A stretch of DNA of 64,000 nt from Mycolicibacterium litorale. Lineage in GTDB: Bacteria > Actinomycetota > Actinomycetes > Mycobacteriales > Mycobacteriaceae. The stretch lies in assembly GCF_010731695.1 (NCBI RefSeq), contig NZ_AP022586.1, forward strand, positions 806,001 through 870,000, given 5' to 3'. The notes below the pieces were generated by a model. That model ran no database searches and was not told the DNA's origin. It worked only from the letters and a program-made list of their open reading frames with translations. A program made the position numbers and the translations under genes. Positions 50,423-59,774 of the stretch are shown piece after piece (position 1 is the first letter of the stretch; each line of letters opens with the position of its first letter).

Positions 50423-51730
50423 ATGGGCAAGAGCAACCGCGAGAAGCGGATGGCCAAACAGAGGCGCCGGCGCCGGTCGGCCGCTCAGCATGAGCATCGC
50501 CGGTCGAACTCCGAACCGAACCCGTCCGATTCGGAGCGGGGCCGGGCACAGATTCTCGAGAACCTGATCATCGCCTTGAGCGCGGCCGCGGTCGGTTCCG
50601 CTCCGTGGCGCGTTGCTGAGCTCCTGGAGCAGCATCGCGGCTTCGAGCGTGAACTCGACATCGCTGCCGACCTTGTCGTGCAGGAAGCGATCGATGCGGC
50701 GTGGCAGAACGGGTGGTCGCCGACGGACCTGCACGAGGTGGCGCGCCGCAGGGTCAACGCAGCCGCCGTGAGGTACCTCGACGAGGCGATCGTGTTGGAG
50801 TCGCAGCGGTACTCTGCACCGACGCTGCACCCGCGCTGGCGTGCTGAACTCGCCGCGATCACGACACGAACCGCGCCGACCGCACCGCAGATGTGGCGTT
50901 GGGCCGCTAGGAATTCCGTCGACGAGCGTGCGGTGGTGACGGTGGTCCTCGAGGTGTTACACCTGTTGGTCACGATCCCGCCCCTCCAGCGGGTGCTTCC
51001 ATTGCCCGGAGAGCACCGCCACGTGTCCGGCGCGGGGACGGAGGTCGACGAGAAGATGCTCGCCCGCGTCCGCGCCCTGCTGGCCAAGGCCGAGGCCACT
51101 GAGTATCCGGACGAAGCAGAGGCGCTCTCATCCAAGGCGCAGGCGCTCATGGTGCGTCATTCGTTGAAGGAGGCGGTCGCCGATCACGGCAAGGGGCGCG
51201 CGTCAGTCGCCGCGGCGCGCAGGATCTGGGTAGACAATCCCTATGTGGCGGCCAAGGTCGCCCTGGTACAGGCTGTCGCACAGGCCAATCGGTGCCGCGC
51301 CGTCTGGATCAAGAACCTGGGGTGCGTCGTCGCCGTCGGTTCGGAGACTGACCTGGACATGTTCGATTTGCTCACCACTTCGCTGCTGGTGCAGGCCAAC
51401 CGGGCGATACTCGTTGCCGGACGCCTCCACGGCGTCCGGGGGCAGACGCGCACCAAGTCGTTCCGGCTGGCCTTCCTCGTCGCCTACGCAGCTCGCATCG
51501 GTGAGCGGCTCGCCGCCGCCAGTTCGTCGGCCACCGCCGAAATGCAGCGGGACGAACGGCTGCTGCCCGTGCTGGCGGCCCGCACCCGCGCGGCGGACGA
51601 GGCCTTCGCCCGCCTGTTTCCGACGGCTGTGGGAACCCCGCTGGTGGCCTACGACCCCGTCGGCACGGACGCCGGGCGCGCGGCGGCGGACACGGCCGTG
51701 CTGTACGTCCGCGATGCGATCGCGAGTTAG
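50423..51730 (+). CDS. DUF2786-containing protein
   Basis: This 435-residue protein has a strongly basic N-terminus (SNREKRMAKQRRRRRS), a helical first half and a DUF2786-type segment at about 210-255 (MLARVRALLAKAEATEYPDEAEALSSKAQALMVRHSL). The C-terminal part has VQANRAI and SFRLAFLVAYAARIGERL. DUF2786 is found in actinobacterial and phage-associated proteins of unknown function, sometimes with SprT/peptidase-like regions. No metal motif was seen. ATG 50423 is chosen as the first after the noncoding gap. Confidence 0.65.
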   Translation: MGKSNREKRMAKQRRRRRSAAQHEHRRSNSEPNPSDSERGRAQILENLIIALSAAAVGSAPWRVAELLEQHRGFERELDIAADLVVQEAIDAAWQNGWSPTDLHEVARRRVNAAAVRYLDEAIVLESQRYSAPTLHPRWRAELAAITTRTAPTAPQMWRWAARNSVDERAVVTVVLEVLHLLVTIPPLQRVLPLPGEHRHVSGAGTEVDEKMLARVRALLAKAEATEYPDEAEALSSKAQALMVRHSLKEAVADHGKGRASVAAARRIWVDNPYVAAKVALVQAVAQANRCRAVWIKNLGCVVAVGSETDLDMFDLLTTSLLVQANRAILVAGRLHGVRGQTRTKSFRLAFLVAYAARIGERLAAASSSATAEMQRDERLLPVLAARTRAADEAFARLFPTAVGTPLVAYDPVGTDAGRAAADTAVLYVRDAIAS

Positions 51731-51828
51731 GTGCCAGCGAAACAAAGGGTGAGGTGATGACGTCCCACGAACCGAATGCCGTCCCAGTCCTCACACGCGT
51801 CCATGTCAGGCATCGTGTCGACACGACA

Positions 51829-52119
51829 TCAGCCGTCGATGTGCACAGGTGGTTCGGCGAAGTTCGGATCCGCGGGCGGCCGGCCGAGGCTCATCGGTTG
51901 GCAATGCTTGACAGGCGCAAGATAAGAGGAGGCGCCGCGGGGCACCCACTGCGCGACCACCAGGCAGCGTTCCCACGTGCCGTCCGGCTGGACGGGCCCA
52001 TCGCATCTGCCGAGGGTAGGGCCGCCATACAGACAGCCGGCCGCGGCCTGGGGGGCCGCGGTGAGCAACCCCACGGCCATCACCGTCGCCGCCAACACTC
52101 CGACGATGCAGCGCTTCAT
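51829..52119 (-). CDS. Small secreted protein of unknown function
   Basis: This 96-residue protein has a clear Sec signal peptide (MKRCIVGVLAATVMAVGLLTAAPQAAAG, cleavage likely after AAA). The mature peptide is about 68 residues with cysteines in GCLYGGPTLGRCDGPVQPDGTWERC and HCQP, a pattern common to small secreted mycobacterial proteins. The function is unknown. Confidence 0.75.
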   Translation of the reverse strand: MKRCIVGVLAATVMAVGLLTAAPQAAAGCLYGGPTLGRCDGPVQPDGTWERCLVVAQWVPRGASSYLAPVKHCQPMSLGRPPADPNFAEPPVHIDG

Positions 52120-52187
52120 GGTGGTCTCCCGCCAGCCGATGGAACGACGCTACCTCCTGTATCGGGCGATCGGCGGGTCTTTGCCCG

Positions 52188-52472
52188 ATGAGTACCGCCG
52201 TCCGGCGCAGTCCGTCTGGTGTGGGCAGACTCACCCATGGCTTCAACGTTTCGGTAGACGGATACATCGCCGACGCCCAAGGCAACATCGACTGGTCCGT
52301 TCCGAGCGAGGAACTGCACCAGCACTGTAACGACTTCGAGCCGCCGACCGAGACCCTGACGCCACCCCGTTCATCGTCGACTTCGCTCGTGGCCGGCGCG
52401 ACGCCGGCCGGGCCGATCGTGCAGGCTGGGGCTGATCGCTCCTTCCCGGGTGGCACGGTCCTACTGCGCTAA
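52188..52472 (+). pseudogene. Fragment of a RibD/dihydrofolate-reductase-like protein
   Basis: The frame encodes FNVSVDGYIADAQGNIDWSVPSEELHQHCNDFE, which is the N-terminal block of the RibD_C/DHFR-like family (usually about 190 residues). The family's next block, TPFIVDFAR, is found only in another reading frame near 52360-52395. A possible C-terminal scrap (AGPIVQAG...FPGGTVLL) is back in the first frame. So the gene has at least one frameshift and internal deletions and is inactive. It converges on mbtA. Confidence 0.7.
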
Positions 52473-52479
52473 GAACCGA

Positions 52480-54129
52480 TCACTCACTCAACTGAGTGAC
52501 GATCTTCTTCTTGTCGACCTTGCCCACCGCGGTCAACGGCAGCGACGGCATCGGCACCAGCACGTCGGGCCGGGCGTGGGTGGACGCCCCGCGCTCGTCG
52601 AGGAACGCGTTCAATTCGGCCAGGGTGAGCGGCTTGCCGCGGAAAACCACTGCGGCACAGATCTTCTCGCCCAGATAGTCGTCGGGCAGCGCGACCGCCG
52701 CGGCGGAGTAGATCCCCGGGTGGGTGAGCAGGTGGTCCTCCAGGTCGGTCGCCGAGACGGTCTCGCCGCCTCGGTGGATCACGTCCTTGATCCGCCCGGT
52801 GACCTCGACGTTGCCGGCCAGCGGACCCTCGGCGAAGATCCGGACCCGGTCGCCGGTCCGGTAGAAGCCGTCGGGGCTGAACGAGCGCGCGTTGGCCTCG
52901 TCGGCGCGGTAGTAGCCGTTGAGCGTGTACGGCCCGCGCACCAGCAGTTCGCCCTCCTCGCCGGGCGCGACCTCGGCACCGGACTCGTCGACCACCCGCA
53001 TCTCGTCGTGCGGCGACACCGGCCGGCCCTGGGTGTGCACCACGACGTCGACCGGATCGCCCGGGCGGGTGAAGTTCAGCATGCCCTCGGCCATCCCGAA
53101 GATCTGGGACAGGCCGGGGCTCAACCGGTCGAGGATGAACCGGGCCTCCTCGGGGCTCATCCGCGATCCGCCCACCTGGACCAGGCGCAGCGACGTCGGC
53201 AGCACCGGCTCCCAGTCACAGGCCTGCGCCCACAACTTGCCCAGCGCGTTCACCAGCCCGGTGACCGTCACCTTGTGCTTGTCGATGAGCGCGAACGCCG
53301 CCTCCGGGCTCGGATCGGCGGTGAACACCGTGGTCGCCGCGACGGTCATGGCGCCCAGCATGCCGGGGCACGCGAGCGGGAAGTTGTGACCGGCGGGCAG
53401 CGCCACCAGATAGACGTCGTCGGACGTGAAGTGGCATGCCTCGGCACTCGACACCGCGGTGTATACGTAGTCGTCGTGGGTGCGGGGGATCAGCTTGGGC
53501 AGACCGGTCGTCCCACCCGAGACCAGCAGCAGTGCGGGGGCGGAGGTGTCGACCGGTCCGCGCTGGGGCGGCTGTCCTCCGCCGTCGATCAGTGTCGACC
53601 AGGACTGGAACGGGCCCGGATCGCCGTCGACGACGACGTGCCGCAGGGCGGGGCGGTCCGCCACGAGTTGGGCAGCCATTTCGCGATAGTCGAATCCGCC
53701 CACGGCGTCGGGGATCACCATGGCGACCGCGCCGCTGACGTCGGCGAAATGGCCCAGTTCGGCGGTGCGATGGCCCGGCAGGCACATCACCGGGACCGCG
53801 CCCGCCCGGATCAGCCCGAAGAACGCGACCGCGAACCGCACAGAGTTGGGTAGCTGGAGCAGCACTCGGTCCCCGGGCCGGATGCCGAGCCCGGCGATCG
53901 CCGCCGCGGCCCTGTCGGCGCGAGCCGCCAATTCGGCGTAGGTGAGGGACCCGTCGACGTCGACGACCGCCGGGTGATGGGGCCGCCGCTCGGCCGCGTC
54001 GATCAGTAGGGACTCCAGCGGACGCCCGGTCCAATAGCCCGCTCGCCGGTACTCCTCGGCGCGGTCTTCGGGGAACGGCACGAAGCCTTCGACGAGGTCG
54101 CTCTGTACGTGCTGGAATCCGGTGCTCAT
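52480..54129 (-). CDS. mbtA: Salicyl/aryl-AMP ligase MbtA
   Basis: This 549-residue ANL-superfamily enzyme activates the aryl acid as its adenylate and loads it on the aryl carrier domain of MbtB. The P-loop is LLLVSGGTTGLPKLIPRTHDDYVY, the A5-type motif is QIFGMAEGMLNFTR, the hinge region is VTGRIKDVIHRGGETVSATDLE, and the catalytic lysine block LPLTAVGKVDKKKI is near the C-terminus. In this organism the substrate may be 6-methylsalicylate rather than salicylate, given the PKS upstream (inference). It is divergent from mbtB across 100 bases with two iron boxes. Confidence 0.95.
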   Translation of the reverse strand: MSTGFQHVQSDLVEGFVPFPEDRAEEYRRAGYWTGRPLESLLIDAAERRPHHPAVVDVDGSLTYAELAARADRAAAAIAGLGIRPGDRVLLQLPNSVRFAVAFFGLIRAGAVPVMCLPGHRTAELGHFADVSGAVAMVIPDAVGGFDYREMAAQLVADRPALRHVVVDGDPGPFQSWSTLIDGGGQPPQRGPVDTSAPALLLVSGGTTGLPKLIPRTHDDYVYTAVSSAEACHFTSDDVYLVALPAGHNFPLACPGMLGAMTVAATTVFTADPSPEAAFALIDKHKVTVTGLVNALGKLWAQACDWEPVLPTSLRLVQVGGSRMSPEEARFILDRLSPGLSQIFGMAEGMLNFTRPGDPVDVVVHTQGRPVSPHDEMRVVDESGAEVAPGEEGELLVRGPYTLNGYYRADEANARSFSPDGFYRTGDRVRIFAEGPLAGNVEVTGRIKDVIHRGGETVSATDLEDHLLTHPGIYSAAAVALPDDYLGEKICAAVVFRGKPLTLAELNAFLDERGASTHARPDVLVPMPSLPLTAVGKVDKKKIVTQLSE

Positions 54130-54175
54130 GGCGCGGAATGGGCCCCTCTGGGTAGGAGTGTTCGACTCCTTGAAT

Positions 54176-54194
54176 ATAGGATAGCCTTCCTGAA
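54176..54194. promoter_or_regulatory. Iron box 1 between mbtA and mbtB
   Basis: ATAGGATAGCCTTCCTGAA matches the degenerate IdeR consensus (TWAGGTWAGSCTWACCTWA) at about 14 of 19 positions. It lies 47 bases upstream of mbtA. Confidence 0.6.
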
Positions 54195-54195
54195 G

Positions 54196-54214
54196 TTAGG
54201 GCAGCCTACGTTGA
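54196..54214. promoter_or_regulatory. Iron box 2 (weaker) between mbtA and mbtB
   Basis: TTAGGGCAGCCTACGTTGA matches the IdeR consensus at about 12 of 19 positions, mainly in its left half-site. It abuts box 1, giving a tandem arrangement upstream of mbtB. Confidence 0.45.
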
Positions 54215-54229
54215 CTTGGAGGAAACGCG

Positions 54230-57200
54230 GTGGAGGCCGTTGTGACGAGCTCACAGTCCGTACGCGCCGAGGTTGCAGAACTTCTCGGTATCGACGAATC
54301 CGAACTTGATCCGAACGCCGATCTCATCGCTTCCGGCCTCGACTCCATCCGCATGATGTCACTGTCCGGCCGCTGGCGGAAACAGGGCATCGACGTGCGG
54401 TTCGCGGCGATGGCGGCAAACCCCACGGTGGCGGCGTGGGCCGAACTCGTCGGGGCACACACCGCCGCGCCCGAACCCCGAACGCCGCAGGCCCAGACCG
54501 CCGCGCAGGACCCCGACGCGCCGTTCCCGCTCGCACCGATCCAGCACGCCCTGTGGGTGGGCCGCAACGAACTCACCGAACTCGGCGGGGTCGCCGCCCA
54601 CCTCTACGTCGAATTCGACGGACACGGTGTCGATCCCGAGCGGCTGAGCGCGGCGGCCGCCGCGCTGGCGAGGCGCCACCCCATGCTGCGGGTCGAGATC
54701 CTCGGCGACGGTATGCAGCGCATCAGCGACCGCACCCTGCCGGTCAAACTGGCCGACCTGCGGGACCTCGACGTCGCTGCCGCCGAGGCGCAGCTCGAGG
54801 TCATCCGCGACGCCAAATCCCACCAGCTCCTCGAGGGTGAGGTGCTCGAACTGGCGCTGACGCTGCTGCCCGGCGGACGCACCCGGCTGCACGTCGACCT
54901 CGACATGCAGGCCGCGGACGCCGTGAGCTACCGCAACTTCATGGCCGATCTCGCCGCGCTCTACCGCGGTGTGCAGTTGCCCGACCTGCAGTACACCTAC
55001 CGCGAATACCGCAGTGCGCTCACGGCGACGCCGCCGCCCACCGCCGACGAGGACCGCGCGTGGTGGACCGAGCGCCTGCCCGACCTGCCCGAACCGCCTG
55101 CGCTGCCGCTGGTTCCGCGCGCCGAACAGCGCAACCCGCGCCGCGGCACCCGGCGCTGGCAGTTCCTCGACGCCCGTACCCGCGACGGCCTCTACGCGGC
55201 CGCGCGCAAACGCGGTATCACCCCGGCGATGGCGTTCGCCGCGTCCTACGCCGGGACGCTGGCCCGCTGGTCGACCAGCCGGCACTTCCTTCTCAACCTG
55301 CCGATGTTCGGCCGCGAACCGTTCCACCCCGACGTCGACAGACTGGTCGGCGACTTCTCGTCCTCGCTGATGCTCGACGTCGACTTCACCGACGCGCACA
55401 CCCCGGCGCAGCGTGCGCGGGTGATGCAGGACGCGCTGCACACCTCGGCGAGCCACTCCACCTACTCGGGGCTCTCGGTGCTGCGAGACCTCAGCCGCCA
55501 CAACGGCACCCCCACGCTGGCGCCGTTCGTGTTCACCAGCGCGCTCGGGCTCGGCGACCTGTTCGCCGGCGATGTCACCGACCAGTTCGGTACACCCGTC
55601 TGGCACATCTCCCAGGGGCCGCAGGTGCTGCTGGACTCGCAGGTCACTCCGTTCGACGGAGGGCTGCTCGTCAACTGGGACGTGCGCGAGGAGGCGTTCC
55701 GCCCCGGTGTCATCGACGCGATGTTCGCCCATCAGCTCGCCGAACTCGAGCGGCTCGCCACCGACGACGCGGCATGGGACGCCGTCGATCCGCCCGCGGT
55801 GCCGCCCGCCCAGCTCGCGGTGCGCGACGCGCTCACCACGACCGCCGAGCGCAGCGCCGAAGCCCTGCACGACGGCTTCTTCCGCACTGCGGCAGCCACT
55901 CCCGACGCGACGGCGGTGATCAGCTCCGCGGGCACCCTCACCTACGCCGAACTGCGCGAGCAGGTGCTGGCTGTCACCGGGGCCCTGCAGGTCGCCGGCA
56001 TCAAAGCGGGGGACACCGTCGCGGTGATGGGCCCCAAGTGCGCCGACCAGGTCACCGCGCTGGTGGCCATCCACGCCGCGGGCGCGGTGTACGTGCCGAT
56101 CGGCGCCGACCAGCCCGCCGACCGCGCGGAGAGCATCGTGCGGACCGCCGGGGTGCGGATGGCCCTGGCATGTGGGGAGCCGCCGACCTTCCTGCCCGCG
56201 CTGACCATCGCCGAAGCGGTGCGCGTCGGATCGCGGGCGAACGGCGTCAGCCCCGCGACGATCGCGCCCGACGAGGTCGCCTACGTCCTGTTCACCTCCG
56301 GTTCGACGGGTGAGCCCAAGGGGGTCGAGGTCACCCACGCCGCCGCGATGAACACCCTCGAATTCATCAACGACCACTTCGGAATCGGCCCCGCCGACCG
56401 CTGCCTGGCGCTGTCCACGCTCGAAGGCGACCTCTCGGTGCTCGACATCTTCGGGATGCTGCGCGCCGGCGGCTCACTCGTCGTGGTCGACGAGGCGCAG
56501 CGCCGCGACCCCGACAGCTGGGTGCGGATGATCAACGAACACCGGGTCAGCGTGCTGCACTTCATGCCGGGGTGGTTGGAGATGCTGCTCGGGGTCGGCG
56601 CCTCGCTGCCCTCGGTGCGTGTCGTGCCCACCGGCGGCGACTGGGTACGCACTGAGATGGTCCGCGAATTCCGCAGGGCCGCACCGAACGTGCGATTCGC
56701 TGGTCTGGGCGGTGCCACCGAGACCGCGACGCACAACACGATCTGCGAGCCCGGCGAACTGCCTGCGCAGTGGTCGGCCGTTCCGTTCGGCCGCCCGCTG
56801 CCCAACAACGTCTGCCGCGTCGTCGCGGCCGACGGCGCGGACTGCCCGGACTGGGTGCCCGGCGAACTGTGGGTGGGCGGCCGTGGCATCGCCCGCGGCT
56901 ACCGGGGCCGCCCCGACCTGACCGCCGAACGCTTCGTCGTCCACGACGGCCGAACGTGGTACCGCACCGGCGATCTCGTCCGCTACCTGCCGGACGGGCA
57001 GATCGACTTCGTCGGCCGCGCCGACCACCGCGTCAAGATCAGCGGATACCGGATCGAACTCGGCGAGGTCGAAGCCGCACTGCGGCGCGTCACCGGAGTC
57101 GACGGGGCGGTGGCCGCCGTACTGGCGGCCCCTGGCGACGGCCGTAGCCAGCAGCTCGCGGCCGTCGTGCGCCCCTCGGACCCCCGGTTGACGGTCGAGG

Positions 57201-57715
57201 ATGTGACCCGCCGGTTGGTCGAATTCGTACCGCCGCACATGGTTCCGAGCCACCTCACGCTCGCCGAGGCGATCCCGTTCACGGTGGGCGGCAAGATCGA
57301 CCGCAAGGCCGTCGCCACGGTGCTCACCCAGAGCATGGCCGAGCGCGCCCACGACGGGTCGTCGACCTACCGCGCGCCTGCCACCGCGCTGGAGCGGGCG
57401 CTGGCCGACATCGTCGCGACCGTGCTGGACCGCGACAGCGTCGGGGCCGACGACGACTTCTTCGAACTCGGTGGCGATTCAGTGCTGGCCACCCAGACCG
57501 TGGCGCGGATCCGGGAGTGGCTCGACGCGCCGGACGTCATGGTCACCGACATCTTCGCCGCCCGCAACGTCGGCGCCCTGGCACGCCGGCTCGTCGAGAA
57601 CGAGTCGGGCGGCGACCGCCTCGAAGGTGTCGCCGAGCTCTACCTCGAAGTCGCCGACATGAACTCCGCCGACGTGGCCTCGGCGCTCGATTCGACGTCG
57701 GCGCAGGCTCGATGA
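54230..57715 (+). CDS. mbtB: Phenyloxazoline synthase MbtB (NRPS: ArCP-Cy-A-PCP)
   Basis: This 1161-residue NRPS has an aryl carrier domain (Ser39 in SGLDSIRMM), a heterocyclisation domain with the DxxxxDxxS motif (DMQAADAVS, near 225-235), an adenylation domain (FTSGSTGEPKG near 686, TGDLVRY, and DRKAV) for Ser/Thr, and a terminal PCP (Ser1084 in LGGDSVLAT). It joins the aryl acid to serine or threonine and cyclises to the oxazoline. It is shorter than M. tuberculosis MbtB (about 1414) because the thioesterase is a separate downstream gene here. GTG start, with GGAGG 7 bases upstream. Confidence 0.95.
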   Translation: MEAVVTSSQSVRAEVAELLGIDESELDPNADLIASGLDSIRMMSLSGRWRKQGIDVRFAAMAANPTVAAWAELVGAHTAAPEPRTPQAQTAAQDPDAPFPLAPIQHALWVGRNELTELGGVAAHLYVEFDGHGVDPERLSAAAAALARRHPMLRVEILGDGMQRISDRTLPVKLADLRDLDVAAAEAQLEVIRDAKSHQLLEGEVLELALTLLPGGRTRLHVDLDMQAADAVSYRNFMADLAALYRGVQLPDLQYTYREYRSALTATPPPTADEDRAWWTERLPDLPEPPALPLVPRAEQRNPRRGTRRWQFLDARTRDGLYAAARKRGITPAMAFAASYAGTLARWSTSRHFLLNLPMFGREPFHPDVDRLVGDFSSSLMLDVDFTDAHTPAQRARVMQDALHTSASHSTYSGLSVLRDLSRHNGTPTLAPFVFTSALGLGDLFAGDVTDQFGTPVWHISQGPQVLLDSQVTPFDGGLLVNWDVREEAFRPGVIDAMFAHQLAELERLATDDAAWDAVDPPAVPPAQLAVRDALTTTAERSAEALHDGFFRTAAATPDATAVISSAGTLTYAELREQVLAVTGALQVAGIKAGDTVAVMGPKCADQVTALVAIHAAGAVYVPIGADQPADRAESIVRTAGVRMALACGEPPTFLPALTIAEAVRVGSRANGVSPATIAPDEVAYVLFTSGSTGEPKGVEVTHAAAMNTLEFINDHFGIGPADRCLALSTLEGDLSVLDIFGMLRAGGSLVVVDEAQRRDPDSWVRMINEHRVSVLHFMPGWLEMLLGVGASLPSVRVVPTGGDWVRTEMVREFRRAAPNVRFAGLGGATETATHNTICEPGELPAQWSAVPFGRPLPNNVCRVVAADGADCPDWVPGELWVGGRGIARGYRGRPDLTAERFVVHDGRTWYRTGDLVRYLPDGQIDFVGRADHRVKISGYRIELGEVEAALRRVTGVDGAVAAVLAAPGDGRSQQLAAVVRPSDPRLTVEDVTRRLVEFVPPHMVPSHLTLAEAIPFTVGGKIDRKAVATVLTQSMAERAHDGSSTYRAPATALERALADIVATVLDRDSVGADDDFFELGGDSVLATQTVARIREWLDAPDVMVTDIFAARNVGALARRLVENESGGDRLEGVAELYLEVADMNSADVASALDSTSAQAR

Positions 57716-58445
57716 CGGCGCAGCAGCTCGAATTCGCGCCGTGGGTGAAACGCTTCCCCGCGGCGGGTGGTTCCGCGGCGGTCGTGTTCCCCCACGCGGG
57801 CGGTGCGGCCGCAGCGTACCGCGGGCTGGCGAAAGCGTTCTCGGACACCGGAATCGACAGCTACATCGTGCAGTACCCGCAGCGCGCGGACCGGTTGCGC
57901 CATCCCGCGGCGGCGGGCATCGGTGAGTTGGCGGCCGAGCTGTTCGAGGCCGGTCCGTGGGACCGGGTCGGCCCGCTCGATCTGTTCGGGCACTGCATGG
58001 GCGCGGTCGTGGCGTTCGAGTTCGCGCGGGTCGCCGAACGCCACGGTGTCGCCGTGCGCACGCTGTGGGCGTCGGCCGGTCAGGCCCCGTCGACGGTCGC
58101 CGAGGCGGCGCCGTTGCCGAGCACCGACCGCGACGTGCTCGCCGACATGGTCGACCTCGGCGGCACCGACCCGCGACTGCTCGAAGACGAGGACTTCGTC
58201 GAACTGCTCGTGATGGCCGTGCGCGCCGACTACCGGGCATTGAGCGGATACCGCTGCGGGGTCGACGAGCAGATCGCCGCCGACATCCACGCGCTGCGCG
58301 GTGACCGCGACCACCGGATCAGCCGGGAATGGTCGCAGCGCTGGGCGTTGCACACCACCGGACGGTTCACGCTGTCGACGTTCGAGGGCGGCCACTTCTA
58401 CCTCAACGAACACCTGGACGCGGTCGCGGCACTGGTGAGCGGCGG

Positions 58446-58449
<4 letters not shown>
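57712..58449 (+). CDS. mbtT: Type II-like thioesterase MbtT, Cys in nucleophile position
   Basis: This 245-residue alpha/beta-hydrolase thioesterase has PHAGGAAAAYRGLA, the nucleophile elbow GHCMG with Cys95 where most family members have Ser, and the catalytic His in FEGGHFYLNEH. It likely edits or releases acyl chains from the mycobactin assembly line. The ATG overlaps the mbtB stop (ATGA). It corresponds to the C-terminal thioesterase part of MbtB of M. tuberculosis, split off here. The Cys nucleophile is real in the sequence (codon at 57994); its effect on activity is not known here. Confidence 0.9.
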
Positions 58450-59770
<1,321 letters not shown>

Positions 59771-59774
<4 letters not shown>

